DNA from: CAVXSP01 sp963724645 | Lineage (GTDB): Bacteria; Acidobacteriota; Vicinamibacteria; Vicinamibacterales; SCN-69-37 | Assembly: GCA_963724645.1 (NCBI GenBank) | Contig: CAVRVJ010000002.1 | Span: 1-64,000 of the forward strand | Length of the DNA stretch: 64,000 nt | Direction: 5' to 3' | Part shown: positions 9,509 through 19,499 of the stretch, in pieces | Layout of the letters: each line of letters starts with the position of its first letter | Position numbering within the stretch: position 1 is the stretch's first letter | Translations under genes and position numbers: made by a program | The notes under the pieces: generated by a model | What the model was told of the DNA's origin: nothing | Databases searched by the model: none | What the model saw: only the letters and a program-made list of their open reading frames with translations

Positions 9509-9522
9509 TTAAAGAATTAAGA
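9509..9522 (-). promoter_or_regulatory. Putative BlaI operator, upstream copy abutting the -35 box
   Basis: TTAAAGAATTAAGA on the + strand, directly abutting the -35 hexamer. It is 55 bases from the other copy. The core TTAAAGAATTAA is nearly self-complementary at its ends, as expected for a dimeric repressor site. Confidence 0.55.
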
Positions 9523-9565
9523 CTTCGCGTCGACCGCTATCGAATCCTTCGAAGATCGAGGCTTT

Positions 9566-10111
9566 GTGCGGGTGACGAAGGTGCTGGAACAGGTGCTCGA
9601 GAAGGGCACGTTAGATCTCCCAATCCTCGCAGAGCCCGCCTTGTTGGTACCGGAAACGATGACGCTGATGCAGCTGCTCGAGCAGTTCAAACGCACGCAC
9701 CTGCCGCTCGCGCTAGTGGTCGACGAGTTCGGCGATATCGCAGGTCTGGTCAGCCTGACCGACGTCATTTCCGCAATCGTCGGCGACCTGCCTTCAGCGC
9801 CAGGCGAGGAACCAGCGATCGTGCGACGGGAAGATGGAAGCTGGTTGATGGACGGGGCGCTCGACGTCGACACTGTGGGTCGAACAGTCGGCGCAGGGTC
9901 GTTGGTCAGCGACGAGGATCGGCAGCACTACCACACCTTGGGCGGTTTGACGATGTTGGCGCTCGGACGTGTTCCACGGACCGGGGATGTGTTTCAGCGA
10001 GGCGACTATCGCTTCGAGATCGTCGATATGGACGGTAATCGCGTCGATCGGGTCCTCGTCAGCCGCGTGCCAGCGGCGCCGCCGATTTCCTCGAAGACGC
10101 CGTCGGATTAG
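9566..10111 (+). pseudogene. 5'-truncated HlyC/CorC family transporter (CBS and CorC_HlyC part only)
   Basis: The frame encodes the second CBS domain (HLPLALVVDEFGDIAGLVSL, then TDVISAIVGDLP) and the C-terminal CorC_HlyC domain (EDGSWLMDGALDVD, YHTLGGLTMLALGRVPRTGD and MDGNRVDRVLVSRV) of hemolysin-C/CorC-type membrane proteins, which are usually 400 residues or more. The N-terminal CNNM membrane domain and first CBS domain are missing: the frame is closed by a TAA at 9518-9520 and no matching sequence lies upstream. A GTG at 9566 could serve as a start, but a functional transporter is unlikely. The break coincides with the divergent blaI promoter. Confidence 0.72.
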
Positions 10112-10206
10112 TGCGGCTGCTGGCGAAGCCTCATGGTTGAGGAACCGCTTTCGGTGTCGCCGCGTTGCCCGACAAGCTGCTGGCAGCCCTTGCGCGACCA
10201 TATATG

Positions 10207-10225
10207 CCCCAGTGACCTGCTGGGG
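10207..10225 (+). terminator. Possible terminator hairpin after the HlyC/CorC remnant
   Basis: CCCCAG and CTGGGG form a perfect 6-bp stem with a 7-base loop, followed by TTT. The T-run is short, so activity is uncertain. Nothing else is evident in the 220 bases before the tRNA. Confidence 0.3.
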
Positions 10226-10331
10226 TTTCCGGAGGTCCCCGTCGTCGGCCAAGTTTCGGTGGGCGGCGGCGCCCGTTTGGGACGTAATAGGTACGCGGCC
10301 CAGAAATCGCGAATTTTGCTGAGGGAAAAAA

Positions 10332-10408
<77 letters not shown>

Positions 10409-10442
10409 ACAGGACATGATCTCGATCGGACGTCAAACACTC

Positions 10443-10471
10443 ATCGTAGCGTGCGCGCGCAGTCGCGTCAA
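10443..10471 (-). promoter_or_regulatory. Promoter of the initiator tRNA gene
   Basis: On the - strand, TTGACG (10471-10466), a 17-base spacer and TACGAT (10448-10443) give a near-consensus sigma-70 promoter. The -10 box is 35 bases from the tRNA 5' end, leaving a short leader. Confidence 0.65.
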
Positions 10472-10496
10472 ATCGGGCGGGGCCGTTCCCGCGCTC

Positions 10497-10756
10497 CTAC
10501 TTGCCCTTTTGGCGATTCGACCAGCGCGCCTGCGCCGCCTTGAGCGCCACTCCGCGGTCGGCCTTCCGCGTGTCCGCCTTCGACAGGACCGGCTGGCCTG
10601 CGCGCCTCTGGTCGCCCACCGGCGGGAGGTATCGGCAACGCCGCCAGGCTGAAGCGGATCGCCCGCTCCGATGCTCAGCCTGACGATCCGATCAGACGCC
10701 TTCGACTTTCTCGGACGCCTAGCCGCCGGAGTCCGCGTCTTGCGCGGTTTGGGCAT
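10497..10756 (-). CDS. Possible small basic protein (frame uncertain)
   Basis: An ATG at 10756 begins MPKPRKTRTPAARRPRKSKA, and a different frame ends with ADTRKADRGVALKAAQARWS followed by NRQKGK and a TAG at 10497-10499. Together they look like one Lys/Arg/Ala-rich protein of about 85 residues broken by one indel. I recognise no family; such basic proteins are often nucleic-acid binding. The low-complexity composition makes chance coding possible. Confidence 0.35.
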
Positions 10757-10835
10757 GTCCCCATTGTGGCACGTCGAGCCCGATCGTGATCGTCGCGGTG
10801 AGCGGCGGCCGGTCGCAGGCGTCGATGCTCCCTCA

Positions 10836-11391
10836 TCAGATCTTCGGCAGCGTCACCCCTCGCTGCTTCAAGTACTTGCCGCTCTTGTCGGCGTAGGACC
10901 GTTCGCACGACGTCATCGCTTTGAAAGAAGATGACCTGCGCGATCCCCTCGTTGGCGTAAATCTTGGCGGGCAGCGGGGTCGTGTTTGAAATCTCGAGCG
11001 TGACGGTCCCCTCCCACTCGGGCTCGAACGGCGTGACGTTGACGATGATGCCGCAGCGGGCATACGTCGACTTGCCGAGGCAGACCGTCAGCACGTCGCG
11101 GGGAATGCGGAAGTATTCGACCGTGTGCGCCAGAGCGAACGAGTTCGGCGGCACGATGCAGACATCGGCTTTCACATCGACGAACGACCGCGGATCGAAG
11201 TTCTTCGGGTCGATCACCGTCGTGTTGATGTTGGTAAAGACCTTGAACTCGTCGGCGACCCGGATGTCGTAGCCGTACGATGACAGCCCGTACGAGACGA
11301 CCCCGGCGCGGACCTGAGCGTCCACGAATGGCTCAATCATGCCGTGCTCGAGGGCCATCTTGCGGATCCACTTATCGGGTCTGATGGACAT
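10836..11391 (-). CDS. dcd: dCTP deaminase (one frame break)
   Basis: It deaminates dCTP to dUTP for dTMP synthesis. The N-terminus MSIRPDKWIRKMALEHGMI, then GLSSYGYDIRVADEFKVF, ARCGIIVNVTPFEPEWEG and VTLEISNTTPLPAKIYANEG are canonical, with the catalytic Glu in the EPEWEG/LEIS region. Near 10920 the frame changes, and the true tail CERSYADKSGKYLKQRGVTL is read in the next frame to the stop at 10836. The joined product has about 185 residues, normal for the family. A single-copy nucleotide enzyme broken this way supports an indel error. Confidence 0.92.
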
Positions 11392-11492
11392 AATTTCTTG
11401 GGTGCACGGGGTTCCGAGGTTCCGCTCCTCGCGACTCCTCGGGGCGCCCTGAGCCTCGTCGAGAGGGCGGGGCCGCGGTTTCAGCGCCTATC

Positions 11493-11687
11493 TTACCGTC
11501 GAAGCAAGAGACCCAGAACGGACAGGATGACGCTGATCACCAGACAGGTCACCACGGGGAAGTAGAACGTCGCACCGCCGCGGCGGATTATCACGTCGCC
11601 CGGTAAGCGCCCGAGCGGCAGCCCCGCCCGCACCAGCAGCCCGACGACGATCAGCACGACGCCGGCGACGATCAGGAACCGGGACAT
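11493..11687 (-). CDS. DUF2905 small membrane protein
   Basis: An intact 64-residue protein with two hydrophobic helices (FLIVAGVVLIVVGLLVRAG and a second near the C-terminus) separated by GRLPGDVIIRRGGATFYFP, the hallmark loop of DUF2905 proteins. Function is unknown; it is an inner-membrane protein. It lies between ndk and dcd on the same strand and may be co-transcribed with them. Confidence 0.85.
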   Translation of the reverse strand: MSRFLIVAGVVLIVVGLLVRAGLPLGRLPGDVIIRRGGATFYFPVVTCLVISVILSVLGLLLRR

Positions 11688-11711
11688 GGAAGAACCGCCG
11701 AACTTCGAGGT

Positions 11712-12128
11712 CTACCTGAGCTCCATGCCGCGGAAGAAATACCCGAGCTCGAAGGCGGCGGTTTCCGGGGCGTCGGAGCCGTGCGTCGCGTTGTGTTCGA
11801 TCGACGCGCCAAAGTCCTTGCGCAGGGTGCCCGGCTCGGCCTTGGCGGGATCGGTCGCGCCCATCAGCCCCCGCCACTTCCTGATCGCATCCGGCGCCTC
11901 GAGCGCCAGCACGACACACGGCCCTGAGGACATGAAGTCGGTCAGACTGGCAAAAAACGGCCTCGCGCGGTGCACGGCGTAAAAGCCCTCCGCCTCCGGC
12001 TTCGTGAGATGCACGAGCCGCATGCACCGAATGACGAATCCCGCCTCTTCGATCCTCGCGAGGATCCGGCCGGCGACCTGGGCCTTCACAGCGTCAGGTT
12101 TGATAATCGCAAACGTCCGCTCAGACAT
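11712..12128 (-). CDS. ndk: Nucleoside diphosphate kinase
   Basis: It transfers the gamma-phosphate from ATP to NDPs through a phospho-histidine. The intact 138 residues start MSERTFAIIKPDAVKAQVAG. The active-site motif HNATHGSDAPETA contains the catalytic His and the family NxxHGSD signature. Length and motifs are normal. It lies upstream of DUF2905 and dcd on the - strand, a small nucleotide-metabolism group. Confidence 0.95.
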   Translation of the reverse strand: MSERTFAIIKPDAVKAQVAGRILARIEEAGFVIRCMRLVHLTKPEAEGFYAVHRARPFFASLTDFMSSGPCVVLALEAPDAIRKWRGLMGATDPAKAEPGTLRKDFGASIEHNATHGSDAPETAAFELGYFFRGMELR

Positions 12129-12249
12129 ATCCGGGGGATCTTATCTCACGCGGTTCCGGGTTTCTGCGGTCCCGGCATGTTCCGAGCAGGCCCGGTCCGC
12201 CGTTCCCGCCTTCCCAGGGGCACCGACAGGTGCGCGCAGTGTTGATTCC

Positions 12250-13303
12250 CTACTGTGGCCAGGCACCGTTCGCGATGGGTGTCAGCCTCAGCTTCGCCGG
12301 ATCGATTACCACGTGTTTGATGCGTGTGCGATGCCAGGTGTAGGTCGCGTGAACCAGCCCATCGGCGGTTTGAATCACCGCCGGATAGGAAAACTCCTGG
12401 CCGGGCTCGTCCTCCAGCACGAGCGCCGCGTCCCACACTTTGCCGTCGCGTGACACGGCGACGTTGAGCGGACTGCGGCCGTTCGTGGTGTGGTTGTAGA
12501 CGAGCAGCGAGCGGCCGTCGCGGAGCATGACGGCGTCGATGCCGGAATTCGGATTCGGCAGCGGCAGCAGGGAAAGCGGGCCCCAGGTCCTGCCCTGGTC
12601 TTCCGACCAGACCTCGAACAGCTTCCCGAGGCGCGTGCGACCCACCGCCTGCAAGCGCCCATCCGTGTGCACGAGCACACTCGGTTGAATCGCGGGCACC
12701 TGCCGGCCGTCGTTCAGCGGCGGCGTGGCGGTCCAACTCCTGCCGCGATCGGTCGAGCGCTCGAAATGCAGCTGCCATCCGTTGTTCTCCGTGCTGGAGC
12801 CGGCCAGCAGAGTCTCCGTTCGCCAGCTGCACCGGCTTGTTCTTGATCGGGCCAAGAATGCCGTTCGCAAGGCGCTGCGGCGAGGTCCACGTGCGACCGC
12901 CGTCCCCTGACGTCGTCGCCATCCCCCACCACTCGCTGGGGCTGGGTCCAGCTTTGTAGAAGAGCCAGAGCGGCCCCGTGTCGGGCTGAAACAGGACGGG
13001 GTTCCAGGTGGGATAACGCAATTGCGGGCTCTGTACGCCGTTGGCGACCTCGACGGGCGCGGTCCAGGCGCCGCCGGTCAGGCGCGAGACCCAGATTCCG
13101 ACGTCGGGGTTCTTCTCGGCCGTGCCGCCGAACCAGGCGGCGACGAGCCCGCCGCGCATCTCCACGATCGTCGACGCGTGACAGGATGGAACGGGCGCGG
13201 TCTGGAAAACGAATTCCGCTTTCACGAGGCCTGGCTGCCCGGCCGGCCCCTGAAACGTCGCCGCCGACAGCGCGGCCAACCCGAACAGACTCAGGATTCT
13301 CAC
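12250..13303 (-). CDS. Secreted sialidase-fold (BNR repeat) protein (one frame break)
   Basis: About 350 residues with an N-terminal signal-like stretch (MRILSLFGLAALSAATFQ). Asp-box motifs SxDxGxTW recur (SGDGGRTW, STDRGRSW and SEDQGRTWG) and mark beta-propeller blades of the sialidase superfamily. The segments SCHASTIVEMRGGLVAAWFG and YPTWNPVLFQ are typical of exo-alpha-sialidase-like proteins, several of which act on other glycans. The substrate is unproven. A frame break lies near 12820. The GTG at 13303 is the likely start. It runs towards ndk with a 120-base gap. Confidence 0.8.
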
Positions 13304-13364
13304 AATGCCGGAAGTGTAGCAGTTGGCGAGCCGCCCGTCTCGAGTCCGGAACCAGTCCCGAAAG

Positions 13365-14418
13365 TCAGCGCAGGCTGTCCATCATCTCGTCCAGCGCCGC
13401 CTTGGGGGGCCGCACCTTCTCGGGTGGCAGGAAGGCGAGGGGCGTCTCGACAAGATTCAGCGTGTCGATGAAGTCGTCTTTGTCCGGCTCGATGTAGAGG
13501 ATGCCCGTGGCAAATTCGCCCCGGCGAGCGGTTTCGTGCAGCAACCGGACGGCGGCCATCTTGTCCGACGGGTTGTAGTCCTCGGCGACCTTCCGGAGCA
13601 TCAGATGCGATCCGTCATGCATCCGGACCGACGTTGTGGAGCCCGCGTCGTACTCCACATTGATGTCCTCGAAGTACGGGCACGAAATTGATTTCGCCGA
13701 GCGGCTCGTCGTGATCCTTCACGTACGCATAGCTCTTGGTCGAGCCGTCGTGGTCGTTGAACGTCACGCACGGTGAGATGACGTCGATCATCGAGGTGCC
13801 GCGATGGGCAATGGCCACTTTCAGCACGTTCAGCAGCTGCTTCTTGTCGCCCGAGAACGACCGCGCTACCAGCGACGCGCCCAGCTCGATTGCCAGCGTG
13901 CAGATGTCGATCGGCGCCAGGTCGTTGACAACGCCGTTCTTGGCCTTCGATCCGAAGTCGGCCGTCGGCGAGAACTGGCCCTTGGTCAGGCCGTAGCAAC
14001 CGTTGTCCTCGACGATGTAGATGAGGGGCAGATTGCGACGCATCAGATGAACAAACTGGCCGATGCCGATCGCGCCGGTATCGCCGTCCCCGCTGACGCC
14101 AATCGCCAGCATCGTCTTGTTGGCGAGCATGGCGCCTGTCGCGACCGACGGCATGCGACCGTGCACCGCATTGAACCCATGCGACTGGTTCAGAAAATAC
14201 GCCGGACTCTTGCTCGAGCAGCCGATGCCCGACAGCTTGAGCACCCGCTTTGGATCGACGCCCATCTCGAAGAAGGCGTCGATGATCCGCTCGGTGATGG
14301 CGTTGTGTCCGCACCCCGCGCACAGCGTCGTCTTGCTGCCGCGGTAGGTCGAAAGGTCGAGGCCGAGACGGTTCAGCTTTCTGCCCGGAGGCGGAGCGGG
14401 GACGGTGGCGTCACTCAT
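13365..14418 (-). CDS. korB: 2-oxoacid:ferredoxin oxidoreductase, beta subunit (one frame break)
   Basis: It carries the thiamine-PP site of the enzyme that turns 2-oxoglutarate (or another 2-oxoacid) plus CoA into the acyl-CoA, CO2 and reduced ferredoxin. TTLCAGCGHNAITERI holds the conserved CxxC. GVSGDGDTGAIGIGQFVHLM and VEDNGCYGLTKGQ form the GDGD..N TPP-binding motif. A frame break near 13680 separates the catalytic part from the C-terminal tail (EYDAGSTTSVRMHDGSHLML). The ATG overlaps the korA stop by 8 bases, so the two subunits are translationally coupled. The placement after sucCD favours 2-oxoglutarate as substrate. Confidence 0.9.
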
Positions 14419-16259
14419 AAGGGCTCATCCCTTCCTGTCTCAGGATCTCGTCCGTGATGCTGCGCGCGTCGATCGGGAGGCCGTTGAAATGCAGGACGCG
14501 TCGCAGGCGTCCGGCGAACGCGGTGTCGCCGTCCATCAGCAGCAAGCTCGAGCATCTGCGCGTCGCGGTTCTGCTCCACCACGTAAATCCGATCGTGCCG
14601 GCGGATGAAGTCGTCCACTTCCGGCGTAAACGGATAAGCACGCAGCCGCAGGTAGGAGGTCTTGAGGCCCGATTCCTCGCGCAATTGGTCGCGGGCTTCC
14701 TCGACCGCCCAGTGGCTCGAGCCGAACGCGATGATGCCGACCTTCGTATCGGCCGCAGGCTGAACGACCGGCCGGGGAACCATCGTCCTGGCGGTATCGA
14801 ACTTCTTTGAAAGACGTGTGAGGTTCCTGACGTAGTCGTCCGGCCGCTCGGTGTATTGGGCCATCTCGTTGTGACCGGAGCCGCGCGTGAAATAGGCCGG
14901 TGTTGCGTTCCCGGGCACGCTGCGCCAGGGGATGCCGTCGCCGTCCACGTCCTTGTACCGGCCCCACGACGCCCCGAGCTCGCGGACTTTGGCCTCGTCG
15001 AGCACCTTGCCGCGGTCGATCGGTTTTTCGGGATAGGAAAACGGCCTGGCCATCCAGGTGTTCATCCCGAGATCGAGGTCGCTCAGGACGAAGACGACTG
15101 TCTGAAGCCGCTCGGCCAGGTCGAACGCTTCCATGGCCATCTCGTAGCACTCTTCCACTGAGCCCGGCAGCAGCATGACATGGCGGGTGTCCCCGTGCGA
15201 GTTGACGGCGGCAAACAGCAAGTCGCCTTGCGCGGTGCGGGTCGGCAGGCCGGTGGACGGCCCGACACGCTGGATGTCGAACACAACCGCCGGAACTTCC
15301 GTGTAGTACGCGAGGCCGGTGAACTCGGACATCAGCGAGATGCCCGGTCCGGAGGTCGAGGTCATCGCGCGCGCACCCGCCCAGCCGGCGCCGACGACCA
15401 TGCCGAGCGCCGCAATCTCATCTTCGGCCTGAACGATCGCGAACGTCGCCTTGCCGGTCTCGGGATCCATCCGGTACTTCCGCATGTAGCCGATGAGCGC
15501 CTCGGGCAGCGAGGAGGACGGCGTGATGGGGTACCAGGCCACGACGGTGACGCCGGCAAACAGACAGCCCATGGCCGCGGCCGCGTTGCCTTCGACCAGG
15601 ACATGGCCGGATGTCTTGTCCATGCGCGAGATGCGATACGGATCGCGTTTGGGCAGATGCTCCGCCGCGTAACTGGCGCCGGCCTCGAGCGCGGACATAT
15701 TGAGGGCCATCGCCTTCGGCTTCTTGCCGAGCTGCTTGTGCAGCGCCCGCTCCATCTCGTTCAGATCGATTGAGAGAAGATGGGCCAGGATCCCGTCGTA
15801 GATCATGTTGCGCACGAGACGCCGCAGCTTGGCGTCGGGACAAACCCCGGCGATGATCTTGTCGAACGGGACGGGATAGAAGATCAGGTCGTCCCGCAGC
15901 GCCTCGAGCTTCAAGGGCGCGTCGTACACGACGGCGCGGCCCGGCTCGAGCGACAGGACGTCCTCGTTGGCCGTCTCCTGATTCATCGCGACCAGGAAGT
16001 CGATTTCCTTCTTCCGGCTGATGTAGCCTCGATGATTCGCGCGGATCGTGAACCAGGTCGGCAGACCCGCGATATTGGACGGAAAGAGGTTCTTGCCCGA
16101 GACGGGCACGCCCATTTGGAAAATCGACCGCAGCAGGACCAGGTTGGCCGTCTGGCTGCCCGATCCGTTGACCGTGGCGACCTGTATGCTGAAATCGTTA
16201 GCGACGGACGATTGAGGCGAAACAGCTGCCGCTTCTGCGGCTGGAAGGGTAGAACTCAT
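14411..16259 (-). CDS. korA: 2-oxoacid:ferredoxin oxidoreductase, fused gamma-alpha subunit (one frame break)
   Basis: About 615 residues. The N-terminal gamma domain has NGSGSQTANLVLLRSIFQMG, and the alpha domain begins near SGHVLVEGNAAAAMGCLFAG with YPITPSSSLPEALIGYMRKY, AMTSTSGPGISLMSEFTGLA and VFDIQRVGPSTGLPTRTAQG, all typical of KorA/PorA. It ends, after a frame break near 14545, with LHFNGLPIDARSITDEILRQ and a stop at 14411. The ATG at 16259 is preferred over a TTG two codons upstream. It follows sucD by 23 bases in the TCA cluster. Confidence 0.92.
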
Positions 16260-16282
16260 TCTCAAATCATAAGTATATCGTG

Positions 16283-17158
16283 TCAGGCGTGTTTGAGGAG
16301 GTCGCCCACAGCCCGCCCGAGGTCGGCCGGACTCTTCACGACACGGACGCCGGCCTCCGATAGTGCCTGCATTTTCTCGGCCGCGGTCCCTTTGCCCCCT
16401 GCGATGATGGCGCCGGCATGTCCCATGCGGCGTCCGGGAGGCGCCGTCTGACCGGCGATGAATCCGACGACCGGCTTCCTGAACGACGATTTGATGAAGG
16501 CAGCGGCGTCTTCTTCGGCGCTGCCGCCGATTTCCCCGATGAGTGCCACGGCCTCGGTTTCAGGATCCTCGGCAAACAGCTTCAGCGCGTCGATGAACGA
16601 CGTGCCGATGAGCGGATCGCCGCCTATCCCGATGCAGGTGGTCTGGCCGAGCCCCAACGCTGTGAGCTGGTGGATCGCTTCGTAGGTCAGCGTGCCGCTC
16701 TTGGACACAATGCCCACGCGCCCTTCCTTGCAGATGTGCCCGGGAATGATGCCCGCCTTGGCGCGGCCGGCGGAAATCAGACCGGGACAGTTCGGACCGA
16801 TGAGCCGCGTCTTCGTGTCCTTGAGGAACGCCAGCGCCCGCATCATGTCCATCGTCGGAATGCCTTCCGTGATGCAGACCGCCAGCGGGAGTCCCGCGGC
16901 CGCCGCCTCCATGACCGCATCGGCGCCGCCCGGCGGCGGCACGAAAATCACCGACGCATTGGCGCCCGTCTCGGCAACGGCGTCGGCGACCGTATTGAAC
17001 ACGGGCCACCCTTCATGCGTCGTGCCGCCCTTCCCGGGAGTCACGCCGCCGACGACGTTGGTGCCATACGCCTGCGCCTGCTTCGCGTGAAACGTCCCCT
17101 CGCGGCCTGTCAGGCCCTGGACGAGGAGACGAGTGGATTTGTCGATAAGAACGGACAT
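16283..17158 (-). CDS. sucD: Succinate-CoA ligase, alpha subunit
   Basis: An intact 291 residues. It binds CoA through the N-terminal Rossmann domain (LVQGLTGREGTFHAKQAQAY) and forms the phospho-histidine intermediate at the His of GRRMGHAGAIIAGGKGTAAE. RVGIVSKSGTLTYEAIHQLT and GQTTCIGIGGDPLIGTSFID are standard alpha-subunit segments. It interconverts succinyl-CoA and succinate with nucleotide triphosphate formation. It lies 99 bases after sucC and 23 before korA. Confidence 0.97.
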   Translation of the reverse strand: MSVLIDKSTRLLVQGLTGREGTFHAKQAQAYGTNVVGGVTPGKGGTTHEGWPVFNTVADAVAETGANASVIFVPPPGGADAVMEAAAAGLPLAVCITEGIPTMDMMRALAFLKDTKTRLIGPNCPGLISAGRAKAGIIPGHICKEGRVGIVSKSGTLTYEAIHQLTALGLGQTTCIGIGGDPLIGTSFIDALKLFAEDPETEAVALIGEIGGSAEEDAAAFIKSSFRKPVVGFIAGQTAPPGRRMGHAGAIIAGGKGTAAEKMQALSEAGVRVVKSPADLGRAVGDLLKHA

Positions 17159-17164
17159 TCTTGG

Positions 17165-17257
17165 ATACCTAGGATGAAGGCCTCAGGCCCCGGGCCCAAG
17201 GCCCCAGTAAAGATGGCACATCGCGCTCGGCAGTCGACGCGGCCAGAAACGCTCTTT

Positions 17258-17285
<28 letters not shown>
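17165..17285. repeat. Intergenic degenerate GGCC-rich repeat between sucC and sucD
   Basis: The gap contains AGGCCTCAGGCCCCGGGCC followed by AAGGCCCC, and further along AAGGCCTGGGGCC then AATGGCCTGGGGCC running into the sucC 3' end. Units are about 7-10 bases built on GGCCT/GGGGCC. Similar material recurs in other gaps of this window (see findings). Confidence 0.6.
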
Positions 17286-18442
<1,157 letters not shown>

Positions 18443-18514
18443 CGCGGGCGGCAGTGTATCAAACAGCAGGCTGCGCTCGCGGGCTTGCAGGTGTGCCGAC
18501 TTGCAGTCTTGCGC

Positions 18515-19442
18515 TCACACGCCGATGACTGTCGTCAGTTCCTTGACGGCCGCGGCGGATTTCTGGAACGCGGCCTGCTCGTCCGGCGTGAGCTTGATCT
18601 GGATAATCTCTTCGACTCCGCGCTTGCCGAGCTTCACGGGGACGCCGACAAACAGATCCTTCACCCCATATTCGCCCTGCAGCAGCACCGAGCACGGCAT
18701 GATCTGCTTCTTGTCCTTCAGGATCGCCTCGACCATCTCGGCCGCCGCGGCGCCTGGGGCGTACCAGGCGCTGGTCCCGACGAGCTTCGTGATCTCCGCG
18801 CCGCCATTGGCGGTCCGGGAGCAGATGGCGTCGATTCTCTCCTTCGGGAGCAACTCGGTGATCGGAATGCCCGCTACCGTCGAATACCTCGGCAGAGGGC
18901 ACCATCGTATCGCCATGGCCGCCCAGCACGAAGGCGTGAATATTCTCGACCGAGACGTTCAATTCCGCCGCGATGAACGTGCGCATCCGAGCCGAGTCGA
19001 GGACGCCCGCCATGCCGATAACCCGCTCGCGCGGGAACCCGCTGAGCCGGTAGACCGCCTGACACATGGCATCGAGCGGATTGGCCACTGGGACGATGAT
19101 GCAGTCTGGCGAATGCTTGACGACCTGCTCTGTAACGGCCTGCATGATCTTGTAGTTGACCTGCAGCAGGTCGTCGCGGCTCATGCCAGGCTTCCGCGGC
19201 ACGCCGGACGTGATGACCACAACATCGGAGCCAGCCGTCGCCGCGTAGTCGGCGGTGCCGATCAACCGCGTGTCAGACCCGTCAATCGGACACGCCTGGC
19301 AAATGTCGAGCGCGATACCGGCCGCCTTGTCGGCAGCAATGTCGACGATGACGACGTCCGCCAATTCCTTGACAGCAATGGCACGGGCCACCGTTGCGCC
19401 AACATTTCCCGCTCCCCCTACGACTGTGACCTTTCGATTCAT
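18515..19442 (-). CDS. mdh: Malate dehydrogenase (one frame break)
   Basis: A lactate-dehydrogenase-like malate dehydrogenase of about 308 residues. The NAD motif is VTVVGGAGNVGATVARAIAV. VVVITSGVPRKPGMSRDDLL supplies a substrate Arg, VANPLDAMCQAVY and VIGMAGVLDSARMRTFIAAE follow, and the catalytic His is in FVLGGHGDTMVP. A frame break near 18885 separates this from the C-terminal half (STVAGIPITELLPKERIDAI and onwards). The ATG at 19442, preceded by GAGGG, is chosen over an in-frame GTG 12 bases upstream. It sits between icd and sucC in the TCA cluster. Confidence 0.93.
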
Positions 19443-19499
19443 CGAATCCCTCACTAATCAGTAGTCAGTGCGCGCGAGGCTCGACCCAGGCGCGAGCCA

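Noticed and set aside
10112..10331. Integration site or phage remnant next to the tRNA gene
   Set aside because: No integrase, no duplicated tRNA 3' end and no direct repeat flank were seen.
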